This document shows positions 37,284 to 46,568 of a DNA stretch of 64,000 nt, piece by piece. This stretch comes from Streptomyces sp. T12 (GTDB taxonomy: Bacteria > Actinomycetota > Actinomycetes > Streptomycetales > Streptomycetaceae): the NCBI RefSeq assembly GCF_028736035.1, contig NZ_CP117866.1, positions 10,705,001 to 10,769,000 of the forward strand, written 5' to 3'. Under the pieces are notes generated by a model. The model searched no databases, had not been told where the DNA came from, and saw only the letters and a program-made list of their open reading frames with translations. Made by a program: the position numbers and the translations under genes. Within the stretch, counting starts at the first letter, position 1; every line of letters starts with the position of its first letter.

Positions 37284-39059
37284 GTGGAGCCCATGGTGCC
37301 GATCTCGGCCGCCCTCCCCGGCGGCGTGACAGAGATCGGGCTCGGATACCTGCCCGGCAGCACGACTCCGTCCAGGCCGCACGACTGGCGGTCGGGGAGC
37401 CTGCTTCTCGACCCCGATGTCCTGTTGTCCGTCTCGTACTGGTCCGGGCAAGCAGAGATCATCCGCCGCGGTGCCCCGGCCCGCCGGAAGATCGTCGCGG
37501 GACTGACCGGGCCCCGGGGCGTCGCGCGTTGTGCCGAAGGACTGGCCGTCGTCGCACAACCGGAGATCGGCAGGCTGACGCGCATCGACGGCGACGGCCG
37601 GATCCACGGTCACCTGGACCTGCCGGGGATCTCCCCGTGGTTCGCCTGCCAGTGGCAGGACCGGTGGCTGGTCAGCGACGACACGCGTAAGGCGGTGCTT
37701 CTGGTGTCCGCGGACGGCCGCACCGCCGACCGGCTTCCCGCCCCGTTCACCCTACGGTCCGTGCGCTCGGCCGTCCCGGTCGATGACAGGCACTACCTGC
37801 TGTGCGACCGGGAGAGCCAGAGCGTCGTCGTCGTCTCCCTGACCGGCGAGGTGGTGTGGCAGTACGGGCGCAGCAACCACCCCTCGTCGGAGGAGGGGTG
37901 CCTCACCAGCCCGGAGCACGCCATCCCGCTGCCCTCCGGAGTCGTGATCGCGGACACACGCAATCACCGGGTGCTCTTCGTGGACTGGAACGGCAAACTT
38001 GTCTGGTCGCTCGGAGGGGTGGGCAGGGTGGGAAGCGGACCGGGCCGTCTGTGGCATCCGACATCCGTCTCCGCCCGCGGATCCCTGCTTCTGATCACCG
38101 ATACGGGCAACGACCGCATCCTTGAGGCGGATCTGGACGGCAGGGTCACCGCCGTCCACGGTGACAGCCGGGTGGAGGCAGGGGTGTTCCATCTGCCCCG
38201 CTCTCTCGAGGCCACGCCCGCGGGGTATCTGGTCGCCGACTCCTACAACAACCGGGTGACCTCCTTCGGCGCGGACGGCCGCGATGTCGTCCACACGGCT
38301 TCCGCCCTCGGCCGAAACCTGTTCTGGCCGCGGAACGCCTCGGTCATCGACGGCTCCACGGTCGTCTCCGACAGCCGCAACGGCCGGTTGCTCCTGTCGC
38401 CCGGCCATGACGCCGACGCTTGGCAGGAGTTGCGGCTATCCCTCGCCGGCAGGCCCGTCGGCCTGATCGACCCGCACGCCGTGCGCAAGAGCGGTCCGGG
38501 CTGGCTGGTCACGGACACGGGGCTCAACGCGGTGCTGCTCTTCGACCCGCGGACCGGAGAAGTGCTGCACGCCTGGTGCGGTGAGCGGACCGGAGCGGCC
38601 CTGGGCCCCGGCGAAGTGACGCTGCTGCCGCTGGACGACGTCCATGACGCCGTGATCGACGACGAGCGCACGGTCTGGTTCGCGAACACCGGCCACGACC
38701 GGATCTCCGCCCTGCCGTACGGCGAGTCCCGGCTGCGGAACATCACCCCGCGCCGGGCGGCGGGGACCGAGTCGCCTTTCATATCGCCCCGCAGCGTCGA
38801 CCTGGTCGGCGGTCAACTGCTGGTGACCGACAGCGGAAACCACCGCGTCGTCCGCTTGACGCCATCGGGAGTGGTGACCGGCGTGTACGGACGACGGCGC
38901 GGCCATGCCGTCGACAGCCTCTCGGACCCTCGCCTCGCCAGGGTCTGCCGCTCAGGTGACGTCATTTCGATTGCGGACTACCTCAACGACAGAGTGCTGC
39001 TCGTGCCCCTCGCGGCACTGCGCGAAGACGGTGACAAAGTGGGGAGTGCTGCCTCGTGA
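37284..39059 (+). CDS. NHL-repeat beta-propeller protein
   Basis: 591 residues, GTG start 2 bp after the previous stop with AGGGA upstream. Repeats of the NHL type recur: VVIADTRNHRVLFVDWNGKLVWSLGG, LLITDTGNDRILEADLDGRVTAVHG, YLVADSYNNRVTSFGADGRDVV, TVVSDSRNGRLLL, LLVTDSGNHRVVRLTPSGVVTGVYG and ISIADYLNDRVLLV. No signal peptide or membrane segment is evident, so it is probably cytoplasmic. Propellers of this kind are binding scaffolds, sometimes lyases. It overlaps the nucleotide-sugar dehydrogenase start (GTGA). The role is not known. Confidence 0.85.
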   Translation: MEPMVPISAALPGGVTEIGLGYLPGSTTPSRPHDWRSGSLLLDPDVLLSVSYWSGQAEIIRRGAPARRKIVAGLTGPRGVARCAEGLAVVAQPEIGRLTRIDGDGRIHGHLDLPGISPWFACQWQDRWLVSDDTRKAVLLVSADGRTADRLPAPFTLRSVRSAVPVDDRHYLLCDRESQSVVVVSLTGEVVWQYGRSNHPSSEEGCLTSPEHAIPLPSGVVIADTRNHRVLFVDWNGKLVWSLGGVGRVGSGPGRLWHPTSVSARGSLLLITDTGNDRILEADLDGRVTAVHGDSRVEAGVFHLPRSLEATPAGYLVADSYNNRVTSFGADGRDVVHTASALGRNLFWPRNASVIDGSTVVSDSRNGRLLLSPGHDADAWQELRLSLAGRPVGLIDPHAVRKSGPGWLVTDTGLNAVLLFDPRTGEVLHAWCGERTGAALGPGEVTLLPLDDVHDAVIDDERTVWFANTGHDRISALPYGESRLRNITPRRAAGTESPFISPRSVDLVGGQLLVTDSGNHRVVRLTPSGVVTGVYGRRRGHAVDSLSDPRLARVCRSGDVISIADYLNDRVLLVPLAALREDGDKVGSAAS

Positions 39060-40315
39060 CGGATCAGCGTCGGTTGACGGTCGTGGGTCTCGGCTATGTC
39101 GGACTGCCCCTGGTCATGGAGGCGGTGCGGGCGGGTCTGCGTGTGCACGGCCTGGACCGCGACGACACACGGGTCGCGGGGCTGGCCGAAGGGCGCAGCC
39201 ACGTCGACGACATCACGGACGAGCAGGTCGCCCAGGCCCTCGCCGATGGGTTCGTACCGACCACCGACCCCGGCTGCCTCGCCTCCGCGGACGTCGTCAT
39301 CATCTGCGTCCCCACGCCGCTGCGCGACGGCGTTCCGGATCTGGACGCCGTACGGGCGGCTACCGAACAGATCGCCCTCACCATCCGGCCGGGCACCCTC
39401 GTAGTCCTGGAGTCCACCTCCTACCCGGGCACGACGACGGAGGTGCTGCTCCCCATGCTGGAGCGGGAGGGGCTACAGGTGGGCAGCGATTTCCACCTCG
39501 CCTACTCGCCGGAGCGCATCGACCCGGGCAACCGGGAGTTCTCGCTGCGCAATACCCCGAAGGTGGTGGGAGGGGTGACACCGGCCTGCTCGGAGGCGGC
39601 AGTGCGCTTCTACGAACGCCTCGCGGACAGGGTGGTCCCGGTCAGCTCGCCCTCGGTGGCCGAGATGTCCAAGTTGCTGGAGAACACCTACCGACAGGTC
39701 AACATCGCCCTGGTCAACGAGATGGCCGTGTTCTGCCACGAGTTGGACATCGACCTGTGGGAGGCGATCGACGCGGCCGCCACCAAGCCCTTCGGCTTCC
39801 ATCCGTTCCGCCCGGGACCGGGGGTCGGCGGACACTGCATTCCGATCGACCCCAACTACCTCTCCCACAGGGTGCGCAGCCTCGGGTATCCGTTCCGTTT
39901 CGTGGAGCTGGCGCAGGAGATCAACGGGAGAATGCCCGCCTTCGTGGCCGACCGCGTGATCCGGCTGCTCAACGAGGACGGGCTCGCTCTACGGGGCTCG
40001 CGCGTGCTGCTGCTCGGGGTCACCTACAAAGCGGACATCGCGGATGACCGCGAGTCTCCGAGCCTGGTCGTCGCCGAGCGACTGCGGGCCCTCGGCGCGG
40101 AACTCTCCTACCACGACCCGTTCGTGCCCGAGTGGCACGTCGCGGGTGAGCGGCTCGTCCGGGTTCCCGACCTGATCACCGCGGTCTCCGAGGCAAAGCT
40201 GACCGTGGTGCTCCAGCACCACCGTCACTACGACCTGGACGAGATCGCCAAGCATGCGCGACGGGTGCTGGACACCCGGGGGCGCGCAGACGGCGCGAAT
40301 GTCACCAGACTCTGA
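39056..40315 (+). CDS. UDP-sugar (nucleotide-sugar) 6-dehydrogenase
   Basis: 419 residues, UDP-glucose/UDP-ManNAc/UDP-GlcNAc dehydrogenase family. NAD-binding N-terminus TVVGLGYVGLPLVMEAVRAG, CVPTPL, ESTSYPGTTTEV, the central AEMSKLLENTYRQVNIALVNEMAVF, the catalytic cysteine in GPGVGGHCIPIDPNYL (~residue 262), and the C-terminal LGVTYKADIADDRESPSLVVAERL. It oxidises the sugar C6 to a uronate. The WecC-like VGGHCIPIDP suggests a HexNAc-uronate rather than UDP-glucuronate, but this cannot be decided by eye. Co-transcribed with the flanking sugar genes. Confidence 0.92.
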   Translation: MTDQRRLTVVGLGYVGLPLVMEAVRAGLRVHGLDRDDTRVAGLAEGRSHVDDITDEQVAQALADGFVPTTDPGCLASADVVIICVPTPLRDGVPDLDAVRAATEQIALTIRPGTLVVLESTSYPGTTTEVLLPMLEREGLQVGSDFHLAYSPERIDPGNREFSLRNTPKVVGGVTPACSEAAVRFYERLADRVVPVSSPSVAEMSKLLENTYRQVNIALVNEMAVFCHELDIDLWEAIDAAATKPFGFHPFRPGPGVGGHCIPIDPNYLSHRVRSLGYPFRFVELAQEINGRMPAFVADRVIRLLNEDGLALRGSRVLLLGVTYKADIADDRESPSLVVAERLRALGAELSYHDPFVPEWHVAGERLVRVPDLITAVSEAKLTVVLQHHRHYDLDEIAKHARRVLDTRGRADGANVTRL

Positions 40316-40355
40316 CCGCTCCCCACGGGCCGCCGCCGAGAGAGGAAAGACGGAC

Positions 40356-42713
40356 ATGTCCCCTGCCCCTGCGTGGTGGCGGCCGCTGACGGTCGTCGAG
40401 GACAAGGCGCTGGAGTTCGCGCGAGAGACCAACTTCCGTGAAGCCGCTGCCGCTCTCGAAGCGGTCGGCGGTCTGCGTGCCGGGCCCGCGCTCCAACGGC
40501 TCGCGGCCATCACCTTCAAGCCGGAGGCCGTGGTGGGCCGACGAATCCCCATGGCCCTGGACTTTATGAGCAGGCACGGGTTCCGGCCGATCGCCTTTCG
40601 CCGGGTACGGCTGCACCGGTATCGCGCGAGGGAGTTGTGGCGGTTCCAGTGGAACGTCGCCACGTTGGACAGACTGGCCGTCGCCGACCTGTTGATGCCC
40701 GCCTGCGATTCGCTGTGGGTCGCGTTCTGGGACGAGACAGCGCCGCTGGAGATACCGGGGACTGTGCGCTTCCGTAGCCTGAAGGGGCCCGCGTACCCGT
40801 CCGTACGCAAGGAAGGCCAGCTGCGGTACGAACTCGGCGGCACGAACCGGATGATGACCTTCATCCACGCAGCCGACGAACCGGTTGACATCGTCCGGGA
40901 ACTGGGCATCCTCTTCGATGCGGAGGAGCGTCCCGCACTGGCACGGGAACTCGTCACCGCCGACGGCGCCGATGTGACGGAGGTCCTCCGAAAGCATCTG
41001 TCGTCACTCCACGACGACGTGCCCGGCGAAGAACTCGACATCGACGCCGTCATGGGCCGGTTCGACTCCGTGCTCGCGGAGCACCTGTCCCGTTCTCCGT
41101 CGTCCAGCCTGAGTGCCGTGCGCCAGGCGGTGAACCGGGCCCGGGAGGGGGCGACGCTCGACTGGGCCGGTCTGGTCCGGGACCTCGACGAAACCGGGAT
41201 ACGGCTGCCGCTCTGGGACCGGATCCAGATCGGTGCCCAGTACATCCGGCACGACGAGGAGAACACGGTCTGCACCATCGACGAGGACGGACGCTCCGGC
41301 TGGCTCTCCGGCCGGGGCACGATCCTGCCGCTGGAGGAGCCGCGACCCGTACACGTCCGTGAAGCGAACGACCGTCCCGTCGAGATCGTCGGCGTGACCG
41401 TGGTCGACGTGGCGGGCGGCCGCCTGCTCCCCGACATGACACTCCGCCTCTCGGACGGGCGGCTGACCCCCGCCGACCGGGACGCCGCTTCGTCTCACCC
41501 GGTCATCGACGGCTCGGGCCGTTATCTGTGTCCCGGACTCCACGACGGCCATGTCCACTACCACGACGACGACGGTGCCCTGTATCTGGCCAACGGCGTC
41601 ACCCGTGTCCGGAACATGTGGGGCAACGAGGAGCATCTGGCCCTCGCAGCCGGGAAGGACAGCGGGCTCCCGGGACCGCGGCTGGTCACGACAAGCCCCG
41701 TCATCGACGGCCCCGCGGACTCACAGGCGTCCACCTGGCCGGGGGTCGTCGTGTGCCAGTCCTACGAGGAGGGCGCCAAAGCGGCCACCGAGCTCGCCGA
41801 CGAGGGATACCCGATGCTGAAGGTCTACGGGAATCTGGACCGGGAGACCCTGGCCGGAATCTGCGCGGTCGCCGAGGCGCGCGGCCTGCAAGTGGTCGGC
41901 CATTGCCCGGGTGCCCTCACCTTCGAGGAGGCGGCGGGCCTGGGGATGGCATGTATCGAGCACCTGGAGAACGTGGAGACAGGACATCTGCTCCCCGAGT
42001 ACGCGCGGGCACTGCGCTCGCTCGGCGGACGAGCCCGGCAGCTGGGACCGGCGTACACCGCTGTGGAGGCGCTGAGGATTCGTACGGCCGGAATCGACTG
42101 GGCCGCGATGGAACGCATGGCCGACGAACTGGCCGCGACGGGCGTCGCCATCTGCCCGACGCTGTCCGTGTACCGCATGATGTTCCAGGAACCCGAGGTT
42201 GCCCTGCGTGATCCCGCGCTGGAACACCTCGCGCCGGAGCGAGTGCACCACTGGCATCCCCGACAGGACTTCCGGACGCGTGACCTTGCGCCGGTGTGGC
42301 CGGACATCGTCGCGCTGTCGCGGCAGAGGCTGGACAACTACCTGGAGATCGTGGCGCTCCTCCACGCACGCGGTGTGCGGATCATCGCGGGAACCGATGC
42401 CCCCAACCCCTTCCTGGTCCCCGGCTTCTCCCTCCACCGGGAACTGTCCCTCCTCGTTCAGGCGGGACTCGCCCCCGCGGAGGCGTTGCGCTGCGCCACC
42501 ACGGTGCCCGCGGAAGTGTTCGGCCCGGCCGGCCGGCAACAGGGTCCGGGTGCGGGTGAAGACTTCCTGCTGCTGGACGCGAACCCGCTGGAATCGCTGC
42601 GCACCCTGCGGCAGCCGCTCGGCGTGGTGGCCAAGGGCGTCTACCGTTCCCGAAGTGCCCTCACCGCGCTCCTGGACGGCTCGCGGCGCGACCTGACGGG
42701 AGCGCACCGGTGA
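40356..42713 (+). CDS. Fusion of an NDK-like domain with an amidohydrolase
   Basis: 785 residues, ATG with GAGAGGAAAG upstream (40 bp after the previous stop). Residues ~45-205 resemble a nucleoside diphosphate kinase: RLAAITFKPEAVVGRRIPMALDFMSRHGFRPIAFRRVRL, then PGTVRFRSLKGP and GGTNRMMTFIHAADEPVDIVRELGILF, with the His of the NxIHGSDS motif kept. Residues ~345-785 are an imidazolonepropionase-type amidohydrolase with metal ligands HVH in GLHDGHVHYHD, MLKVYGN, VVGHCPG, CIEHLEN and AGTDAPNP. This combination is not one I know. The next gene overlaps by 4 bp. Substrate unknown; a nucleotide-linked amide or cyclic imide is one guess. Confidence 0.8.
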   Translation: MSPAPAWWRPLTVVEDKALEFARETNFREAAAALEAVGGLRAGPALQRLAAITFKPEAVVGRRIPMALDFMSRHGFRPIAFRRVRLHRYRARELWRFQWNVATLDRLAVADLLMPACDSLWVAFWDETAPLEIPGTVRFRSLKGPAYPSVRKEGQLRYELGGTNRMMTFIHAADEPVDIVRELGILFDAEERPALARELVTADGADVTEVLRKHLSSLHDDVPGEELDIDAVMGRFDSVLAEHLSRSPSSSLSAVRQAVNRAREGATLDWAGLVRDLDETGIRLPLWDRIQIGAQYIRHDEENTVCTIDEDGRSGWLSGRGTILPLEEPRPVHVREANDRPVEIVGVTVVDVAGGRLLPDMTLRLSDGRLTPADRDAASSHPVIDGSGRYLCPGLHDGHVHYHDDDGALYLANGVTRVRNMWGNEEHLALAAGKDSGLPGPRLVTTSPVIDGPADSQASTWPGVVVCQSYEEGAKAATELADEGYPMLKVYGNLDRETLAGICAVAEARGLQVVGHCPGALTFEEAAGLGMACIEHLENVETGHLLPEYARALRSLGGRARQLGPAYTAVEALRIRTAGIDWAAMERMADELAATGVAICPTLSVYRMMFQEPEVALRDPALEHLAPERVHHWHPRQDFRTRDLAPVWPDIVALSRQRLDNYLEIVALLHARGVRIIAGTDAPNPFLVPGFSLHRELSLLVQAGLAPAEALRCATTVPAEVFGPAGRQQGPGAGEDFLLLDANPLESLRTLRQPLGVVAKGVYRSRSALTALLDGSRRDLTGAHR

Positions 42714-43522
42714 CGACACCGGAGGAGGAATTCATCGTCGGTCTGCTGCGGCGAGCCGGCACTCTGCTGACCGGCGTCCGACGGGACGGACTCTCCTGGC
42801 ACACCAAGTCGGGTCCCCAGGACATCGTCACGGAGGCGGACACACGGGCCGAGGAACTCATCCTCGGTGAGATCCGGCGGAGCTACCCCCTGGACAGTGT
42901 CCTGTCCGAGGAGGACGGGCTGTCCCGCGGGGCGTCCGATGCGGTCTGGGTGGTCGATCCGCTGGACGGCACCAAGAACTTCGCCGCGGGCTCACCGGAC
43001 TTCGGTGTCATGATCTCCAGACAGATCGGTGGCCGGGGCCAGGCAGCAGGGATCCATCTCCCCGCCCACGGTGTGCTCTACTCCGCATCGGCCGGAGCGG
43101 GCGCCCGCCGGAACGGAGAGCCCTTCCGTCTCGGCGTCGCCCCGCCGCTGAGCCAGGCCCTGGTGGACTTCTCGACGGTGGCCGAGGACGGCAGCTTCAT
43201 GGAGGAACAGCTACGGCTGCTGCGGCTGTTGCTGGAGCGTTCGCGTGGCGTTCGAGCGGTGGGCAGCGCGAAGATGTTCGCCGATGTGTTTGACGGAACT
43301 CTGGCGGCCGCCTGCTCCTTCGCGTACCGCTTCTGGGATGTCGTCGCCCCTGCCCTGATCGTGACCGAGGCCGGCGGGCGGGTTTGCGGACTTCGAGGCA
43401 CCCCGCTGAACCTGCTCGCCTCCGGAGCGCAGGCCCGAGGTGAGCGGGTCCCGGCGGTCTTCGGCGCTCCGAGCGTGGTGGAGGAGATCGTCCGGGCCGC
43501 GCGCGACGCCGGCGCCGCCTGA
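42710..43522 (+). CDS. Inositol-monophosphatase/CysQ-family phosphatase
   Basis: 270 residues, GTG overlapping the previous stop. Mg-dependent lithium-sensitive phosphatase motifs: SGPQDIVTEADTRAEELI, SVLSEEDG (metal Glu pair), VVDPLDGTKNFAAGSPDFGVMIS (DPxDGTxNF) and FWDVVAPALIVTEAGGRV (WDxAA-type). Such enzymes hydrolyse inositol phosphates, PAP or sugar phosphates. As the last gene of the sugar operon, a sugar- or polyol-phosphate is a likely substrate. A strong terminator follows at once. Confidence 0.92.
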   Translation: MTTPEEEFIVGLLRRAGTLLTGVRRDGLSWHTKSGPQDIVTEADTRAEELILGEIRRSYPLDSVLSEEDGLSRGASDAVWVVDPLDGTKNFAAGSPDFGVMISRQIGGRGQAAGIHLPAHGVLYSASAGAGARRNGEPFRLGVAPPLSQALVDFSTVAEDGSFMEEQLRLLRLLLERSRGVRAVGSAKMFADVFDGTLAAACSFAYRFWDVVAPALIVTEAGGRVCGLRGTPLNLLASGAQARGERVPAVFGAPSVVEEIVRAARDAGAA

Positions 43523-43526
43523 CACG

Positions 43527-43568
43527 GACGGACGGCCCGCCCCGGTACGCCCGGGCGGGCCGTCCGTC
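43527..43568. terminator. Strong bidirectional terminator hairpin
   Basis: Perfect 16-bp stem (43527-43542 with 43553-43568, all G/C-rich) with a 10-nt loop, directly between the convergent phosphatase and nucleotidyltransferase-like genes. Without a U-run, as is common for Streptomyces terminators. Confidence 0.85.
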
Positions 43569-43583
43569 GCCTCGATGCCTCGT

Positions 43584-44723
43584 TCAGTGCCGCGGAATAG
43601 GGCTGGCCTGCTGTACCTCGGCCGTCCGGCGCGTGTCGAACAGGCGCTGGAGGAACGGCTGTTGCCAGCGCTCCGGTCTGCCCTCGAACCTGCCGTACTC
43701 GTCCAGGTAGTCGCAGTCCGCGGGGCGCAGCGCCACAAGCTCCTCCGCCGGCACCGACTCCGGATACAGCAGCGCCGTGTGGTGCAGGGCGTAGTAGACG
43801 CTCTCTACGACGCCGAGGTCCTCGGCCCGTTTCCGCACGGTGGGCCACCTGTTCTCCGCGGTGATCCGGCGGCATCCCATGGCGACGTCCAAGAACTTCA
43901 GGACTTCCAGATCGCCGCCCTCGGTGACGTAGTACAGCGAGGTCGCCTCCATGTGCAGATTGGCGCATACGTCGATGAACTGGTCCTCCGGGGCGAGGAC
44001 GAAGCCCTGCTCGCCGCAGAGCGACACCGGGGTCCTCAGCTCCAGCAGATCACCGGTCATACGGGCGCCGTCCGCCCGAGTCTGGAAAACGTTGGAACAG
44101 ATGTCGACGATGAAGGTCTCGATGCCGTCGTGCTCGGAGATCCTCTGATAGGGGAGTTCCACAGGCACGTTGAGCTGCCAAAAGATCTTGGTGCGCCGGC
44201 TGAACGGTTCGATACGCTCACCGTCGGCCGACAGCTTGCCCTGCACGTAGCCGAGGCCGGTGAGCACCGCCCCGGCGGCTGCGGCGTCCCGAAGCTCCAC
44301 CAGGACATCGAGGTCGCTGACCGGCCGTAGGCCCGCGTCGCCGTAGAGCCGCTCGCCGAGTACCGGGCCCTTGCGAATCGCGTAGGCCACTCCGGAGTCG
44401 TTGAGAGCGCGGATGACCTGCCCGAACTCGCGGGCGAGGAGGTCGTTGCGGTTCCGGTTGCCGAAGTACACGAAGGTGTAGACCCAGTGATACGGGATGG
44501 GGGAGGTGCGGTGGAGCCCGTGCCGGAGGATGTTCCGGGCCACAAGCGGCAGCAGGCGATGACGCGCCGCCTGGTCGACAAAGAAGCCCCATTCGAGCTC
44601 CTGGCCGCTATGGGCGAGAAGCTCGCGGCAGCGCTCGACGCGTTCCTCGTCGAGGTCGACGTCGGCCAGCAGCAACAGCAGCGCCGTTTCCAGCCGCTGC
44701 TGCGGTACGTCTGGCGTGTTCAT
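43584..44723 (-). CDS. Nucleotidyltransferase-family protein (PF14907-like)
   Basis: 379 residues, ATG with GAGAGGA upstream. A minimal nucleotidyltransferase core is visible: YAIRKGPVLGERLYGDAGLRPVSDLDVLVEL, with the DxD metal pair (DLDVLV) typical of pol-beta-fold proteins, and a later EDQFIDVCANLHMEA. Members of this uncharacterised family occur next to polysaccharide and peptide-antibiotic genes. It ends against the phosphatase gene; the adenylation-domain gene lies 48 bp upstream in the same direction, so the two may form an operon. Confidence 0.8.
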   Translation of the reverse strand: MNTPDVPQQRLETALLLLLADVDLDEERVERCRELLAHSGQELEWGFFVDQAARHRLLPLVARNILRHGLHRTSPIPYHWVYTFVYFGNRNRNDLLAREFGQVIRALNDSGVAYAIRKGPVLGERLYGDAGLRPVSDLDVLVELRDAAAAGAVLTGLGYVQGKLSADGERIEPFSRRTKIFWQLNVPVELPYQRISEHDGIETFIVDICSNVFQTRADGARMTGDLLELRTPVSLCGEQGFVLAPEDQFIDVCANLHMEATSLYYVTEGGDLEVLKFLDVAMGCRRITAENRWPTVRKRAEDLGVVESVYYALHHTALLYPESVPAEELVALRPADCDYLDEYGRFEGRPERWQQPFLQRLFDTRRTAEVQQASPIPRH

Positions 44724-44771
44724 GTATGGCAGTCCTCTCGGCGAGACGCTGGAATCACAGTTCCTGGGACG

Positions 44772-46358
44772 TCATGGCCCTGGCTCACCCGCTCGTGGGC
44801 CGGGCCATGCGGCAAGAGCCTTCCGGTCCGTCTTGCCCCGGTCGTTCACCGGGAGCTGGTCGAGCAGTACATATCGGGCGGGGACCAGGGCCGGCGGTAG
44901 CGCCTTGCGTAGCTGTTTGTCGATCAGGGCCTCGTCCAGCGAACTGCCGCTGCAGAAGGCGACCAGATGTCGGGCGACGCCCTCGCCCTCCGCGAGGACG
45001 ACCGCGGCCGTCACGCCCGGCAGAGCCCGCAGCCGATGCTCGATCTCCGCCGGCTCGACGCGTTGACCCCGGATCTTCGTCTGGTGGTCGGTCCGGCCCA
45101 GATAGAGCAGACCTGCTTCATCGCTTCGGCGCACCACGTCGCCGGTGCGATACCAGAGGCGGCCGGCCGACTGGAGAAAACGCCCCTCGTCGTCCTCGGA
45201 TCGCAGATAGCCGGAGAACATCTGAGGGCCGCTCACACACAGCTCACCCTGACGCGGGTCCGGCATGCCGGTCTCGTCGAGCAGCACCGCGTCATGACCG
45301 GGGAACAGCCGGCCGATGGGCACGATGCCGTGGTCACCAAAGTGCCCGTCCTCCGGTGACCAGCGGTGCACCGAGCATGCGATCGTCAGCTCCGTCGGGC
45401 CGTAGAGGTTCTCCACGGTGGAGTTGGCTGCGGCCGCCTGCCAAGCGGCCGCGTCCTCGTGGAGCAGCGCCTCCCCGCAGAACAGGCTCCACCGCAACGA
45501 GGGCAGGGAACCGGCCGTCAGCGCACCGGAGCGCCGCAGCAACGAGATCGCCCCGGGAACGGAGAACCAGACAGAGACCTGTTCCCGTGCCACGAACTGC
45601 GGCAGGCGGGCCAGCGCCGCCGGATGGGTGTACACCAAGGTGCCGCCGCAGGCCCACGTCACGAACAGGTCGAAGAAGGCCAGGTCGAAGGTGAGGCCGA
45701 AGGTTTGGCTGAAGACGTCGTCCTCGGTGAAGTCGTAACGGTCCAGAACACTGGTCACGAAGTGGAGGACGTTGGAATGGCCGATCGGCACCCCCTTGGG
45801 GCGCCCGGTCGAGCCCGAGGTGAACAGCACGTAGGCGATGTCGCTGGGCTGTTGCCGGGGGGCGAGCGCGGTGTGGCCGGTCCCGGTGAGAACGGCCACG
45901 TCCGAGCCCGCCCATGCGGAGGCATCGACCTCGGGCGAGAAGACCGGCGGGAGCTTTGCGCGCCCCGCCAGTTCCCGTACCTTGGCGGCACACACAGGGT
46001 CGGTGACCAGGGCATCCATCGGATGGTCGCGGAGCAGCTCGCCGAGCCGGTCGGCCGGGAGGTCCGGTGGGAGGGGGACCACCGCTGCCCCTGCGCACAT
46101 GCCGGCCAGGATGCCCACGTACCCAGTGAAGGTGCGATCCGCCAGGATGCCGATCGAGCGGGGCTCACCCTCGGGGTGCGCCGACCGCAGGACTCCGGCC
46201 CAGCGATCGGCTGTGGTCCTCAGCTCCGAGTAACTCACCCGGCGGGGGCCGATACACAGGGCTGCCCTGTCCGGCACACGGTGCGCGCTGTGGCGTACGA
46301 GATCCTCCAGACGAGGCTCCGCGGCCGCAGCGTCGGTTTCGAAGGACGCTCTCGTCAC
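44772..46358 (-). CDS. Free-standing amino-acid adenylation domain protein
   Basis: 528 residues from the GTG at 46358 (GGGAG upstream). NRPS adenylation-domain motifs are complete: A3 FTSGSTGRPKGVPIGHSN, A5 NLYGPTEL, A7 YRTGD, A8 RTDHQTKIRGQRVEPAEIEHRL, and A10 NDRGKTDRKAL with the catalytic lysine. No carrier or condensation domain is attached. It would activate an amino or aryl acid as AMP ester for a separate carrier protein; the only ACP in the window is at 22197-22460. The substrate was not deduced. Confidence 0.9.
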   Translation of the reverse strand: MTRASFETDAAAAEPRLEDLVRHSAHRVPDRAALCIGPRRVSYSELRTTADRWAGVLRSAHPEGEPRSIGILADRTFTGYVGILAGMCAGAAVVPLPPDLPADRLGELLRDHPMDALVTDPVCAAKVRELAGRAKLPPVFSPEVDASAWAGSDVAVLTGTGHTALAPRQQPSDIAYVLFTSGSTGRPKGVPIGHSNVLHFVTSVLDRYDFTEDDVFSQTFGLTFDLAFFDLFVTWACGGTLVYTHPAALARLPQFVAREQVSVWFSVPGAISLLRRSGALTAGSLPSLRWSLFCGEALLHEDAAAWQAAAANSTVENLYGPTELTIACSVHRWSPEDGHFGDHGIVPIGRLFPGHDAVLLDETGMPDPRQGELCVSGPQMFSGYLRSEDDEGRFLQSAGRLWYRTGDVVRRSDEAGLLYLGRTDHQTKIRGQRVEPAEIEHRLRALPGVTAAVVLAEGEGVARHLVAFCSGSSLDEALIDKQLRKALPPALVPARYVLLDQLPVNDRGKTDRKALAAWPGPRAGEPGP

Positions 46359-46568
46359 CGCATCTCCCGTTTCGTATGCGACGCCCCGGACGTCGGGGCA
46401 CACCGCGGCCATCGTGCCGGGCGGCGGCGCGTCGCAACAGATCCTTCCGGCCGCCCATCAGAGGAGGCTCATACGGCCATGCCCGCTCGGGTACCCCGCG
46501 TTGGGCGGTGGGGAGTGGCCGAGCGTGCGTGACAGTGGCGAGCCCGGGGATGCCTGCCGAGCACGTCG

